The notes under the pieces: generated by a model
Databases searched by the model: none
Told to the model about the DNA's origin: nothing
The model's input: the letters and a program-made list of their open reading frames with translations, nothing else
NCBI GenBank assembly: GCA_016934715.1
Contig: JAFGSI010000039.1
Location: forward strand, 1 to 64,000
DNA: 64,000 bases
From: Anaerolineales bacterium
GTDB taxonomy: Bacteria > Chloroflexota > Anaerolineae > Anaerolineales > Villigracilaceae
Direction of reading: 5' to 3'
Part shown: positions 7,998 to 17,627 of the stretch, one piece after another
How the letters are laid out: every line of letters begins with the position of its first letter
Position numbering within the stretch: position 1 is the stretch's first letter
Made by a program: the position numbers and the translations under genes

Positions 7998-9347
7998 ATG
8001 TTCGACCTACCCGATGATGAAATCCTGCCTCTTTCGAAGGAGCATGTCTTCTGGACCTGGTCGGCCCAGGCCAGAGTAAACCCGATCCCGCTGCAGCGCG
8101 CCGAGGGTGTTTATTTCTGGGATACAACCGGCAAGCGTTATCTGGACTTCAACGCCATGACCATGTGCGTCAACATCGGCCATGGAAACCGGCGCGTGAT
8201 CGAAGCCATGCAGGCCCAGGCCGCCGAGTTACCCTACGCAGCCCCGGGCATGGCCACCAGGATCCGGGCGCTGGCCAGCCGGGCAGTGGCCGGGATCACG
8301 CCCGGAGGGGCACTCTCCAAGGTGCTTTTTACACTTGGCGGGGCGGATGCCAACGAGAATGCCGTCAAGCTGGCCCGCGGCTACACCGGGCGCTTCAAGG
8401 TTCTGACCCGCTACCGCTCCTATCACGGGGCGACGGCCGGGGCGATGGCCCTGACCGGCGACCCGCGCCGCCTGGCCTGGGAGCCGGGCCTGATGCCCGG
8501 CGTGGTCCACTTCCTCGATCCCTATCGCTATCGCTCGACCTTCCACCGCACCAACCCCGATCTCCCCGAGGCCGAGTTCAGCCAGGACTACCTTAACCAC
8601 CTGGAAGAGATCATCCAGTATGAGGGCCCCGAGACGATCGCTGCCGTGCTGATGGAATCGGTCACCGGGACCAACGGGGTCCTTATCCCGCCCGACGGCT
8701 ACCTGGCAGGGGTCCGGGCGCTGTGCGACCAGTACGGGATCGTGATGATCGCCGATGAGGTCATGTCCGGATTTGGACGGACCGGGAAATGGTTTGCTGT
8801 CGACCACTGGCAGGTCGTCCCCGACATCATCACCATGGCCAAGGGCCTGACCTCGGCCTACGCTCCGCTGGGGGCGGTGGCGATGAAGCCGGGGATCGCG
8901 GCAGCCTTCGACGAGCGGGTCTTCGAGTCCGGACTGACCTACACCTCACACCCGGTGTCGCTGGCCGCGGCGGTTGCCAACATCCAGGTCATGAAGGACG
9001 AGCGGATCGTCGAGCACGCTGCCGAGATGGGGCCGGTGCTGAACCGCATGTTGAAGGATCTGGGCGAGGCGCATCCTTCGGTGGGGGAGGTGAGATCGAT
9101 CGGCCTGTTCGGAATTCTCGAGCTGGTCAGGAATCGGGAGACGAAGGAACCGATGGCGCCCTGGAACAGCTCCAGCCCGGAGATGGTCGCCCTGCGCAGG
9201 GCCTGCCAGGAGAACGGTCTGTTCCTGTACACCCACTGGCACACGGTCCTGATCATCCCGCCGCTGATCATCGATGAACCCCAATTGCAGGAGGGGTTCG
9301 CGGTGCTGGACGCGGCGCTGAAGATCACGGATAAAGCTGTGCAATAG
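7998..9347 (+). CDS. Class III PLP aminotransferase
   Basis: The 449-residue protein has the class III fold-type I signature. The PLP-binding segment MIADEVMSGFGRTGKW is followed by the Schiff-base lysine in ITMAKGLTSAYAPLGA. Its relatives include omega-amino-acid:pyruvate, beta-alanine, putrescine and taurine aminotransferases; the substrate is not clear. The ATG at 7998 is preferred over the GTG two codons upstream because CAGGAG (7987-7992) is then well spaced. No pathway partner is adjacent. Confidence 0.88.
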   Translation: MFDLPDDEILPLSKEHVFWTWSAQARVNPIPLQRAEGVYFWDTTGKRYLDFNAMTMCVNIGHGNRRVIEAMQAQAAELPYAAPGMATRIRALASRAVAGITPGGALSKVLFTLGGADANENAVKLARGYTGRFKVLTRYRSYHGATAGAMALTGDPRRLAWEPGLMPGVVHFLDPYRYRSTFHRTNPDLPEAEFSQDYLNHLEEIIQYEGPETIAAVLMESVTGTNGVLIPPDGYLAGVRALCDQYGIVMIADEVMSGFGRTGKWFAVDHWQVVPDIITMAKGLTSAYAPLGAVAMKPGIAAAFDERVFESGLTYTSHPVSLAAAVANIQVMKDERIVEHAAEMGPVLNRMLKDLGEAHPSVGEVRSIGLFGILELVRNRETKEPMAPWNSSSPEMVALRRACQENGLFLYTHWHTVLIIPPLIIDEPQLQEGFAVLDAALKITDKAVQ

Positions 9348-9413
9348 AGTGGAGCGAGACATCTCCCATTCCAATTGCTAACCCGAAAACCTTGGCGAGA
9401 TTGAGAGATCCCT

Positions 9414-10325
9414 ATGATGATGAACCTGAATGACCTGGTCACCCGCCTGGACATTCTCTTCGGGGTGCGTCTCCTGGACGAAGACCCGATCAAACGCTGG
9501 GTGGATGATGTTTATCAGGCTATCGGCGTTGATCCGACCCGAATCTTCCAGGCCGATTTCTGCCAACGTGGGAACGGGCTGATGATGCGGGCCGGAGAGC
9601 GGGTCGGGCGGGTCTTCTGCGCCGCCTTCCCGGCCCCGCAGGTGCTGGAAGACCTGCTTGCCATGCATTCGGGAGAGGCCTTGCTCTTTTTGCACCATCC
9701 CATCGATATGGAAGTTGCTGGCGAAGGCTTCCTTCCGATCCGCCCGGATCTGATCGCCCGTCTGCGGGAGTCCGGCGTCTCGATCTACTCCTGCCACGCT
9801 CCGCTGGACTGTCATCCCGAGATTGGTACCAACGCCAGCATCGTGGCAGCCTTCGGGATCCGGGTCGAGCGAGATTTCTCTCCCTACGGAAACGGCTTCG
9901 CGGCCCGCTTTGGGTCCATCCTTTCCATGAATATCGACGAGCTGATTGAAACCGGCCAACGAGTCTTCGGCGTCGAGCGGGTCGAGGTCGGGGGAGGGCG
10001 GCCAGAGCGGATCACGAAAGTCGCCGTCGTGGCCGGCGGTGGGGACGACCTGGAAGACCTGCGGACCGCCGAAGCCCTCGGCGCACAGGCCTACCTCACC
10101 GGCGAGTGGCACCCGCGCTTGCAGCCCGGACGGGAAGAAGCGCGCCTGTGGGCCGCCGAGCGGAACGCTGTTTGTCGGGAATTCGCGGCCGGCACGACCA
10201 TGGCCCTGCTGGGCTTCTCGCATGCCGCAAGTGAGTTCCTGGTCATGGAAGCGCAAATGAAGCCTTATTTTGAGGAATTGGGACTGCAGGTGACCTGCCT
10301 GCCTCAGCTGGACTGGTGGCGATAA
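9414..10325 (+). CDS. Nif3-like dinuclear metal-centre protein
   Basis: The 303-residue protein matches the Nif3/YbgI family. The metal-binding motifs LLFLHHPIDM, YSCHAPLDCHPEIGTNASI and GEWHPRLQ are present, plus the C-terminal GFSHAASEFLVM. Members form toroidal hexamers with a di-metal site; some are labelled GTP cyclohydrolase I type 2, but the role is not settled. Three ATG codons in a row (9414, 9417, 9420) leave the exact start open, and the ribosome-binding site (GAGAG) is weak. Confidence 0.85.
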   Translation: MMMNLNDLVTRLDILFGVRLLDEDPIKRWVDDVYQAIGVDPTRIFQADFCQRGNGLMMRAGERVGRVFCAAFPAPQVLEDLLAMHSGEALLFLHHPIDMEVAGEGFLPIRPDLIARLRESGVSIYSCHAPLDCHPEIGTNASIVAAFGIRVERDFSPYGNGFAARFGSILSMNIDELIETGQRVFGVERVEVGGGRPERITKVAVVAGGGDDLEDLRTAEALGAQAYLTGEWHPRLQPGREEARLWAAERNAVCREFAAGTTMALLGFSHAASEFLVMEAQMKPYFEELGLQVTCLPQLDWWR

Positions 10326-10435
10326 GGAGATACCACCGAGAAACGTGGTCGTGCAACCGGATGGAACTGTTCTCTGCCCGCCGGCCCCAAGTTGAAGCGC
10401 ATGCGGCCAGGGCGCGTCCAGGATAGCGGAACGAT

Positions 10436-11278
10436 CTATTCGTCGGGATAGGTCGTGATGACGATCGGCAAGGTTGAATAAGCGCTGACACTTTCCGCTG
10501 ATCCGGCAATCACCATCCCGCTCGATGGGCCGCCGTCCAGGTTGACGGCGACTTCGAGATCGAGGTCGGATTCGACCAGATAGCGGCTCAGCTGGTGGAG
10601 GGTGAAGTGCGAGCGGGAGGCTACCAGGAAGATGATCCGTCCGGCGCGGTCCTGCCCGAGGACCGTCCGACGGGCCTGGATGCTGTCCTCGTGTTCGGCA
10701 GCGAAGCCCAGGCTGCCGCCCGGTTTGACCAGCATGGGGAAGGACTGGAGGGCAAAAAGGATGGATTCGCCGGTGTTGTACGGCCTCTCGGTCAGCCAGC
10801 GGATCTGTGGTCCAGATGGTGTCACCAGGAACATACCAGCAAAGTCGCCGTAAGATTCGCCATACACCTGGCCGTCGACGATGAGCAGCCCGGCGGGCAG
10901 GTAGCGCTCGTCTAGGATGCGGAAATAGCCTCCATTAACGACGACCAGGGCGCTGGTCTGAGCCTGCCACTCTTCCAGGCTCAGCGGCAGTTCGGGGTTG
11001 TATTCGATCTCGAAATGATAGCGAGTCGGATCGATGCGCGCCATCAGGAGATGATCGACCTGGGTGTTGTCGACCAGGATCTCTAGCACGCGTTGTTCGA
11101 GACCCGGGTGCATTGGAACCCAGCCGGAGTCGTTGGGATCGGGCGTCGGTGCCGGAGTGGGGTATTCAGTTGGGGGAAATGCAGGGCTGAAGGGTGAGCC
11201 GCAGGACACCATTGTTCCTGCGGCAAAGAGAACCAGCAGGAGCGATCTGGCCAGCGGGCGTTGGTAGGGTTGAGACAC
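10436..11278 (-). CDS. Lipoprotein with phosphodiester glycosidase (NAGPA-like) domain
   Basis: The N terminus is a lipoprotein signal with lipobox VSCG, then a Pro/Thr linker. The remainder of the 280 residues matches the phosphodiester glycosidase family (DUF2233): VVVNGGYFRILDERYLPAGLLIVDGQ, ARRTVLGQD and the strongly conserved NLDGGPSSGMVI. The family is related to the enzyme that uncovers mannose-6-phosphate by removing GlcNAc, and bacterial members act on cell-surface polymers. It lies 28 bases after hypE on the same strand, probably by chance of operon structure rather than hydrogenase function. Confidence 0.85.
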   Translation of the reverse strand: MSQPYQRPLARSLLLVLFAAGTMVSCGSPFSPAFPPTEYPTPAPTPDPNDSGWVPMHPGLEQRVLEILVDNTQVDHLLMARIDPTRYHFEIEYNPELPLSLEEWQAQTSALVVVNGGYFRILDERYLPAGLLIVDGQVYGESYGDFAGMFLVTPSGPQIRWLTERPYNTGESILFALQSFPMLVKPGGSLGFAAEHEDSIQARRTVLGQDRAGRIIFLVASRSHFTLHQLSRYLVESDLDLEVAVNLDGGPSSGMVIAGSAESVSAYSTLPIVITTYPDE

Positions 11279-11305
11279 TGGGTGCTCGTTGCAACGCGCT
11301 GTTTG

Positions 11306-12379
11306 TCAGCAGATCCGCGGCAGCAGTTCACCCGCCGGGACATCCACGATCCGCCGCCCGCCGATGGTCGTCTGCGCCACCACCAGGCCAGGGTGTGTCT
11401 CTGTTACATGGCCGATCACGGCTGCATCCTGCCCGTATTCGTGCCGGCGCATCGCTTCCAGGATCCGCTCACCTGCCTCCGGGTCCACGATGGCGACCAG
11501 CTTGCCTTCGTTGGCTACATGGAACGGATCCAGGCCGAGCATCTCGCAGGCAGCCTTGACCGCCGGGCGGACCGGTACGGCGCGTTCATCGAAATCGATT
11601 CCCACCTTGGAGGCCGAGGCCAGTTCGTTGAGCACCGTTGCCAGGCCGCCGCGCGTGGCGTCGCGCAGGCAGTGGACAGCCCCCTCGTCTGCCGCGGCCA
11701 GCATTGATTCTACCAGCCCGTTGAGAGGGGCGGTGTCTGAAATGATCTGGGTCTCGAACGTCAGCCCTTCGCGCACCGACATGATCGCAATGCCATGGTC
11801 GCCGATGGTCCCGCTGACCAGGACGGCGTCGCCGGGCCGGGCGACGGCCGGACCGATCTCCACACCGGCCGGGATCGTCCCGATCCCGGCGGTGTTGATG
11901 TAGACCCCGTCGCCGTGACCCTTCTGGACCACTTTCGTATCCCCGGCCGCGATCTGCACGCCAGCCCTCTGGCACGCCGCGGCCATCGCGGCGACGATAT
12001 TGCCAAGGGTCTCCATTGGCAAACCTTCTTCTAAAATGAAGCCGGCGCTCAGGAAGAGCGGTTTAGCCCCCCGCATGGCCAGGTCGTTGACCGTGCCGTA
12101 GACGGCCAGTTCGCCGATGTTCCCACCGGGGAAGAACAACGGGCTGACGACGAATGAGTCGGTGGAAAAGGCCAGGCGCTGGCCGCTGGCGCCCAACTGC
12201 TCCAGCGCTGTGGCGTCGCCCATCTGGGCCAGCCAGGGGTTGTCGAAGGCCGGGGCGAAGAGGTGGTCGATCAGATCGACCATCATGCGTCCGCCCGAGC
12301 CGTGACCCATGACGATCGTCGGGTAGTGCAGCAGAGGGCGGGGACAGATCCAGGCTAGGAAGTCGGGTTTCTCGGGCAT
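11306..12379 (-). CDS. hypE: Hydrogenase maturation factor HypE
   Basis: HypE dehydrates the thiocarbamoyl group on its C-terminal cysteine to thiocyanate, giving the CN ligands of [NiFe]-hydrogenase. The 357-residue protein has the PurM/AIR-synthase fold motifs (HGSGGRMM, STDSFVV, GNIGELAVYGTVNDLAMRGA, AAGDTKVV, LRDATRGGLA). It ends exactly in the diagnostic PRIC tail with the carbamoylated cysteine last. It follows hypD on the same strand after a 94-base gap. Confidence 0.96.
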   Translation of the reverse strand: MPEKPDFLAWICPRPLLHYPTIVMGHGSGGRMMVDLIDHLFAPAFDNPWLAQMGDATALEQLGASGQRLAFSTDSFVVSPLFFPGGNIGELAVYGTVNDLAMRGAKPLFLSAGFILEEGLPMETLGNIVAAMAAACQRAGVQIAAGDTKVVQKGHGDGVYINTAGIGTIPAGVEIGPAVARPGDAVLVSGTIGDHGIAIMSVREGLTFETQIISDTAPLNGLVESMLAAADEGAVHCLRDATRGGLATVLNELASASKVGIDFDERAVPVRPAVKAACEMLGLDPFHVANEGKLVAIVDPEAGERILEAMRRHEYGQDAAVIGHVTETHPGLVVAQTTIGGRRIVDVPAGELLPRIC

Positions 12380-12473
12380 AGGTTACCACACAGACGTAGA
12401 GCAGGCGGAGAGGATCGGTCCTGGGCCGAGTGATCCGGCAATCTTGGCCACCCCGGGTCTCCACAGGGTTGTT

Positions 12474-13580
12474 CTATTTGGGGTATCGCCCATAGCGGTA
12501 ATACGCCGCGCAGGCGCCTTCGGACGAGACCATTGTCGCTCCGAGCGGGGTCCGGGGTGTGCACTCCCTGCCGAAGGCCGGACATTCAGCAGGTTTCTTG
12601 ATCCCCTGCAGGACCAGGCCGCTGATGCACAACGGCGACTCCTGGGCGACGATCTCCTGGATATCCGGGAAACGTTTTTCGGCGTCGAAGGCAGCGAACT
12701 CGTCGTGCAGTCGGTAGCCGGACAGGGGGATGACACCAATCCCGCGCCAGGCCCGGTCGGTCAGGGCGAAGACCTTCTGAATGACAGCCTGGGCGGGCTT
12801 GTTCCCGTCGCGGGTCACGGAGCGGGCGTAGGCGTTCTGGACCCCGGGCTTGCCGGTCTCCAGCAGGCGGACGCAGGCGAGGATGCCTGTCAGCAGATCG
12901 ACCGGCTCGAATCCGGTCACCACGATCGGGACGCGGTATTTCTCGGCCAGTGGTTCGTATTCCCGGTAACCCATCACCGCGCAGACATGCCCGGCGGCCA
13001 GGAAGCCATCTACCTTTACGTCGGGGGATTCCATCAGGGCTGCGATCGCTGCCGGGACGGTCACATGCGAGACCAGCACGGCGAAATTGTCCAGCCCCTG
13101 TGCCCGGGCCTGCAGGACGGCCATGGCATTGGCCGGGGCGGTGGTCTCGAAACCGATGGCGAAGAAGACCACGATCCTGTCCGGGTTCCCCCGGGCGATA
13201 GCAAGGGCGTCGAGCGGGGAATAGACGATCCGTACGTCGCCGCCGGCCGCCTTGACGGCGAACAGGTCCCGGTCTGAGCCGGGAACGCGCAGCATGTCGC
13301 CGTAGGAGGCGAAGATCACCTCCGGGCGGGAGGCCAGGGCGATGGCCTTGTCGACCAGTTCAAGCGGGGTGACGCATACCGGGCAGCCCGGACCGTGGAT
13401 CAGGGCAATCCCGGGCGGGAGTAACTGGTCCAGGCCGGAGCGCATGATCGAGTGCGTCTGCCCGCCGCAGACCTCCATCAGGGTCCACTCATGAGCGAGA
13501 GTTCGCTGCAGTTCGGCCAGCAATTTGCGAGTCAGGCCGGCGTCGCGGTATTCGTCGAGATATTTCATGGGTGTGGTCAC
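12474..13580 (-). CDS. hypD: Hydrogenase maturation factor HypD
   Basis: HypD is the Fe-S scaffold on which the Fe(CN)2CO unit of [NiFe]-hydrogenase is assembled with HypC. The 368-residue protein shows [48 protein letters not shown] and the C-terminal cluster region with [16 protein letters not shown] and [11 protein letters not shown]. Length and motifs are complete. It starts 18 bases after the hypC stop. Confidence 0.96.
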   Translation of the reverse strand: MTTPMKYLDEYRDAGLTRKLLAELQRTLAHEWTLMEVCGGQTHSIMRSGLDQLLPPGIALIHGPGCPVCVTPLELVDKAIALASRPEVIFASYGDMLRVPGSDRDLFAVKAAGGDVRIVYSPLDALAIARGNPDRIVVFFAIGFETTAPANAMAVLQARAQGLDNFAVLVSHVTVPAAIAALMESPDVKVDGFLAAGHVCAVMGYREYEPLAEKYRVPIVVTGFEPVDLLTGILACVRLLETGKPGVQNAYARSVTRDGNKPAQAVIQKVFALTDRAWRGIGVIPLSGYRLHDEFAAFDAEKRFPDIQEIVAQESPLCISGLVLQGIKKPAECPAFGRECTPRTPLGATMVSSEGACAAYYRYGRYPK

Positions 13581-13597
13581 GCGGAGCTGGTGGGCGG

Positions 13598-13849
13598 TCA
13601 GGTTTGGGCCGCGGCCTCGTCACCGAGGGCCTCGATCTGCCTGAGCATTTCCATGGTTTCCATGGCCTCCTGCTCGTCGAGGATCGACAGGCCAAAGCCG
13701 ACGTGGACGAGCGTGTAATCGCCGATCTTGACCTCGGGCAGGTATTCCATGCAGGCTTCTTTGATCGCGCCGCCGAAATCGACCCTGGCCATCTTCAACC
13801 CGTTGGCTTCGTAGAGTTCGACCACCCGGGCAGGGATTCCCAGACACAT
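13598..13849 (-). CDS. hypC: Hydrogenase maturation chaperone HypC
   Basis: This 83-residue protein begins with the invariant [10 protein letters not shown], where Cys2 carries the Fe(CN)2CO unit, and has the family core [31 protein letters not shown]. HypC forms the complex with HypD and later hands the iron unit to the hydrogenase large subunit. It is first in a hypC-hypD-hypE order. Neither hypA, hypB, hypF nor any hydrogenase subunit is in the window. Confidence 0.96.
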   Translation of the reverse strand: MCLGIPARVVELYEANGLKMARVDFGGAIKEACMEYLPEVKIGDYTLVHVGFGLSILDEQEAMETMEMLRQIEALGDEAAAQT

Positions 13850-13902
13850 TTTGCACCTCTAAACGAAAAGAATCGAATTGTGGATGCCTATTGTACTATA
13901 CG

Positions 13903-13926
13903 TTGACCTGCCACCGCGGGTATAAT
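13903..13926 (+). promoter_or_regulatory. Candidate promoter of the Atg22-like gene
   Basis: A perfect TATAAT (13921-13926) lies 42 bases before the ATG at 13969 in the divergent gap with hypC. A TTGACC (13903-13908) is present, but the spacer is only 12 bases, which is too short for a standard sigma-70 site. The -10 is therefore the reliable part. Confidence 0.35.
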
Positions 13927-13968
13927 GGCCAAACCATATTTTTTTGATCCAAGGTTGACAGGAGATCC

Positions 13969-15336
13969 ATGGCTAGAACTGCGGCAACTCCCCCTGTGAA
14001 TGACAAGCGCGAGATCTTCGGTTGGGCCATGTACGACTGGGCCAATTCGGCCTTCAGCACTACGGTCGGGACCGTGTTCCTGGGTCCCTACCTGGCGGCT
14101 CTGGCGGCGAGGGCCGCCATTTACAGCCAGGACGGCACGGCCCGCATCTTGGGAATCCCGATCGCAGCGGATTCCTTCTTCCCTTATTGTGTTTCCATCT
14201 CGGTCGGTCTGCAGGTGCTCTTCCTGCCTATCCTGGGGGCGATCGCCGACTATTCCCACCGCCGCAAGCAGATGATGCAGTTGTTCGCCACCCTCGGCGC
14301 CGTGGCAACCATCCTGCTGTTCCTGACCACGGCCGCCTTGTGGTGGCTGGGCGGGCTGCTGTTCGTCGTCGCCAACCTGGCCTTTGGTGCGGCTCTGGTC
14401 TTTTACAACTCCTACCTGCCCGATATCGCCAGCGAGGACCAGCGCGACCGGGTCTCCTCCTACGGTTGGGCGATGGGCTACCTCGGCGGCGGCCTGCTGC
14501 TGGTGCTCAACCTGGCATTCTACCTGTTCAGCGATACGCTCGGGGTTCCGAGCGACCTGGCGGTGCGCATCAACCTGGCTTCGGCGGGTGTCTGGTGGCT
14601 GGGTTTCTCGTTCTTCACCTGGCTGCGCCTGCGCTCGCGCCATCCATCCAGGCAGATTCCGGCTGGTTTGTCGTACGCCCGGGCGGGCTTTAGACAGTTG
14701 TGGGCGACGATCAAGGAGATGCGCAATTTCCCCGAGACGCTCAAATACTTGGCGGCCTATTTCCTTTACAACGATGGCATCCAGACAGTGATCGCCGTCT
14801 CGGCCACCTTCGCAGCTGCCCCGGTGGTGCGCGGCGGCCTGGGGGTCAAGACCGAGACCCTGACGATCATCATCCTGATGATCCAGTTCATGGCCTTTTT
14901 CGGGGCGCTTTTCTGGGGCAAACTGGCCAGCTGGGTGGGGGCCAAGCGCGCGATCATCATCAGCCTGGTCATCTGGGCCGGTGTGGTCATCTACACCTAC
15001 GGCGGCTTGCGGGGTGAAAGCCGGGTGTTGCAGTTCTTCATTGTTGGGGCGATCATTGCCCTGGTGATGGGTGGCAGCCAGGCGATCAGCCGCAGCCTGT
15101 ATGCCCAGATGGTCCCGCGGGGCAAGGAAGCCGAGTACTATTCGTTCTATGAGGTCAGCGAGCGCGGCACCTCCTGGATCGGACCATTCCTGTTCGGCCT
15201 GATGAACCAGGTCTTCGGTAACCTGCGCCCGGCGATCCTGTCGCTGATCTTCTTCTTTGTGGTCGGCCTGATCATTCTGCCGTTCGTGAATGTCCCCAAG
15301 GCGATCGCCGACGTGAAGAAGTTCGAGAGTTCGTGA
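13969..15336 (+). CDS. MFS transporter, UMF1/Atg22-like
   Basis: The 455-residue protein has about twelve hydrophobic helices. It opens with the Atg22/UMF1 signature EIFGWAMYDWANSAFSTT and has GGSQAISRSLYAQMVP in the C-terminal half. Fungal Atg22 exports amino acids from the vacuole; bacterial members are uncharacterised, so the substrate is unknown. GACAGGAGATCC provides the ribosome-binding site. A strong hairpin terminator follows the stop. Confidence 0.85.
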   Translation: MARTAATPPVNDKREIFGWAMYDWANSAFSTTVGTVFLGPYLAALAARAAIYSQDGTARILGIPIAADSFFPYCVSISVGLQVLFLPILGAIADYSHRRKQMMQLFATLGAVATILLFLTTAALWWLGGLLFVVANLAFGAALVFYNSYLPDIASEDQRDRVSSYGWAMGYLGGGLLLVLNLAFYLFSDTLGVPSDLAVRINLASAGVWWLGFSFFTWLRLRSRHPSRQIPAGLSYARAGFRQLWATIKEMRNFPETLKYLAAYFLYNDGIQTVIAVSATFAAAPVVRGGLGVKTETLTIIILMIQFMAFFGALFWGKLASWVGAKRAIIISLVIWAGVVIYTYGGLRGESRVLQFFIVGAIIALVMGGSQAISRSLYAQMVPRGKEAEYYSFYEVSERGTSWIGPFLFGLMNQVFGNLRPAILSLIFFFVVGLIILPFVNVPKAIADVKKFESS

Positions 15337-15347
15337 ACTTGAGACCG

Positions 15348-15394
15348 CAAGACGTGCAGGGTAAGAGCAAGTCTTCCCCTGCACGTCTTGTGTT
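15348..15394. terminator. Bidirectional hairpin terminator
   Basis: A perfect 14-bp stem, CAAGACGTGCAGGG/CCCTGCACGTCTTG (15348-15361 and 15377-15390), encloses a 15-base loop. It lies 12 bases after the Atg22-like gene and 25 bases after the end of the leftward aminotransferase. It can therefore serve both converging transcripts. The U-tract is short (TGTTT). Confidence 0.7.
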
Positions 15395-15418
15395 TAAGGA
15401 CAGGATCGGCAGTCCACC

Positions 15419-16585
15419 CTATCGCCGGGCGAACCAGTCGGCAATCTTGCCGATCCCCTCCTCGATCTGTTCCATTGACGTGGCGTAGACCAGCCGGATG
15501 TAGCCCTCGCCGCCATTTCCGAAGTCGGTCCCGGCCAGGACGGCCACCCCGGCCTCATCGATCAGGCGTGCGGCGACCTCCTTCGAACTCAGGCCGTAGG
15601 AGCTGATGTTCGGGAAAAGATAGAAAGCGCCCTGGGGTTTCTCGGCCCGGACCCCCGGGATGGCATTGACCAGTTCCAGCATCCGGTCGCGGCGGCGCTG
15701 GTATTCGGCCGTCATCGCAAGGACGAAGTCCTGCGGGCCGGTCAGGGCCTCGATCCCGGCGAACTGGGTGAAGGTCGCTGTGCAGCCAACGGCATGGGTG
15801 GCGAGCAGTTCCAGGCGCTCCGCGAGGGCCGCCGGGGCGATGGTGAAACCCAGCCGCCAGCCGGTCATCGAGTAGGTCTTGGAGAAGCCGTCGGCGATGA
15901 TCGTCCGTTCGAGCATCCCGTCGACTTCGGCGATGCTGCGGGCCGCGCCGCCGTCGTATACCAGGCGGGTGTAGATCTCGTCGGAGAGCACCCAGGCGTT
16001 GTGTCTGTGGGCCTTCTCGGCGATGTGTTGCAGGTCCTCAAAGGGGATCACGCCCCCGGTCGGATTGGCGGGCGAGTTCAGGACGATCAGCCTGGTCCTG
16101 TCGGAGATCTTGGCGTCGAAGGCCTCCAGATCGAAAGAGAACTGGTTCGCCTCGATCAGCGGGATCGGGACCGGGGTCCCTCCGGCGACGCCGATCATCG
16201 CTGCGTAGGTCGGGAAGCCGGGATCGGGATAGAGAACCTCATCACCTGGCTGGACCAATGCCAGGGTCGGGAAGAAGAGCCCCGGCTTGGAACCCGGGCC
16301 GATGACGACCCAGGACGGGTCGATCTCCAGCCCGCGCTGGTCCCCGGCAGCAACGGCGACGGCCTCCCGCAGGAGCCCGATCCCGGCCGGCGGATTGTAG
16401 CGGGTCTTGCCGTCGACGATGGCCTGGATCCCGGCCGCGCTGACGTTCTCAGGGGTGGGAAAGTCTGGCTGGCCGATCTCGAGGTGGACGATCTGGCGGC
16501 CCTGGGCCTCGAGGGCCTGGGCGCGGGCGAGGACGGCGTAGGCACCCTCGGGAGCAAGATGGGTCACACGGGGGGAAAATGTCAT
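15419..16585 (-). CDS. Class I/II PLP aminotransferase of the methionine operon
   Basis: The 388-residue protein has the aspartate-aminotransferase family I-gamma layout: [49 protein letters not shown], the PLP lysine in [16 protein letters not shown], and a late arginine region. Its ATG overlaps the metA stop as ATGA, which indicates translational coupling. Being third in a SAM-riboswitch operon, it may serve aspartate/homoserine supply or methionine salvage (inference). The exact substrate is open. Confidence 0.88.
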   Translation of the reverse strand: MTFSPRVTHLAPEGAYAVLARAQALEAQGRQIVHLEIGQPDFPTPENVSAAGIQAIVDGKTRYNPPAGIGLLREAVAVAAGDQRGLEIDPSWVVIGPGSKPGLFFPTLALVQPGDEVLYPDPGFPTYAAMIGVAGGTPVPIPLIEANQFSFDLEAFDAKISDRTRLIVLNSPANPTGGVIPFEDLQHIAEKAHRHNAWVLSDEIYTRLVYDGGAARSIAEVDGMLERTIIADGFSKTYSMTGWRLGFTIAPAALAERLELLATHAVGCTATFTQFAGIEALTGPQDFVLAMTAEYQRRRDRMLELVNAIPGVRAEKPQGAFYLFPNISSYGLSSKEVAARLIDEAGVAVLAGTDFGNGGEGYIRLVYATSMEQIEEGIGKIADWFARR

Positions 16586-17541
16586 GGTGCCGCCTTGTCC
16601 TGAAAATTATAATACGTCCCGTTGCCGGGGATGGCATCAACGTTGTAGGGGGTCGTCTGGTAGACGTAGTAGTTCAGCCAGTTGGCATACAGCAGATTGG
16701 CGTGACTGCGCCAGCGAACGAAGGGCGCCTGGCTGGGGTCGTTGCCCGGGTAGTAGTTATTCGGGACATGGATCGGCAGGCCCTTGCCGATATCCCGGTC
16801 ATATTCGGCCTTGAGGGTCAGCGGGTCGTACTCGGAGTGCCCGGTGATGTAGAAGCGCCGCCGGTCGCGGGAAGCAACGATGTAGATGCCGGCCTCGTCG
16901 GACTCGGCCAGGATGTCCACTTCAGGAACCTGCTCCAGGTCGGCGCGGCGGATCTCGGTGTGACGCGAGTGCGGGGCGTAGAAGATGTCGTCGAAGCCCC
17001 GCAGGACCTTCTCGTTGGGCAGCAGGATGCGGTGAGGAAAGACGCCAAACATCTTGGCCGGCAGCGGGTACTTGGGGATCCCGTAGCGGTGGTACAGCCC
17101 GGCCTGGGAGGCCCAACAGATGTGGAAGGTTGAGAAGACATTGGTCTCCTGCCAGTCGAGCACAGCCTGCAACTCTGGCCAGTAGTCGACCTCTTCGAAG
17201 TCCAGATGTTCAATTGGTGCTCCGGTGATGATCAGGCCGTCGAACTTCCGTTCCTGGATGTCTGCGAAGGTCTTGTAATAGGCCAGCAGATGTTCGGCAG
17301 GGGTGTTCTTCGACGCGTGTGATTCCATGTGCAGGAGGGTCACTTCGACCTGCAGTGGGGTGTTGCCGAGCAGACGCAGCAACTGGGTTTCGGTGGCGAT
17401 CTTGGTCGGCATCAGGTTCAGGATGGCGATCTGCAGCGGGCGGATATCCTGGCGGGCGGCACGCGCCTCGCCCATGACGAAGATATTCTCCTCGAGCAGG
17501 ATCTTGCGGGCAGGCAGGCTTTCGGGTATTTTGACAGGCAT
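16582..17541 (-). CDS. metA: Homoserine O-acetyltransferase, MetA type
   Basis: The 319-residue protein is a full MetA. The catalytic triad is visible at Cys142 ([12 protein letters not shown]), His235 and Glu237 (ITGHSEYDP). Residue 111 in [11 protein letters not shown] is glutamate. In this family Glu111 goes with acetyl-CoA and Gly111 with succinyl-CoA, so this enzyme should make O-acetyl-homoserine despite the usual succinyltransferase name. That product fits the upstream O-acetylhomoserine sulfhydrylase. It lies 86 bases after metY. Confidence 0.94.
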   Translation of the reverse strand: MPVKIPESLPARKILLEENIFVMGEARAARQDIRPLQIAILNLMPTKIATETQLLRLLGNTPLQVEVTLLHMESHASKNTPAEHLLAYYKTFADIQERKFDGLIITGAPIEHLDFEEVDYWPELQAVLDWQETNVFSTFHICWASQAGLYHRYGIPKYPLPAKMFGVFPHRILLPNEKVLRGFDDIFYAPHSRHTEIRRADLEQVPEVDILAESDEAGIYIVASRDRRRFYITGHSEYDPLTLKAEYDRDIGKGLPIHVPNNYYPGNDPSQAPFVRWRSHANLLYANWLNYYVYQTTPYNVDAIPGNGTYYNFQDKAAP

Positions 17542-17627
17542 GGTTTTCCTCTTGCGTCATGTTGCGAATGAAACGAATGGACGCGGCGCGGCTTTGCACC
17601 GGCCGGGAGCGGGTGTTCGCGGCAAGG

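Noticed and set aside
13903-13926. Full TTGACC-TATAAT promoter with a 12-base spacer
   Set aside because: The spacer is too short for normal sigma-70 recognition; the metY promoter in this window has 17. Only the -10 is kept as a candidate.
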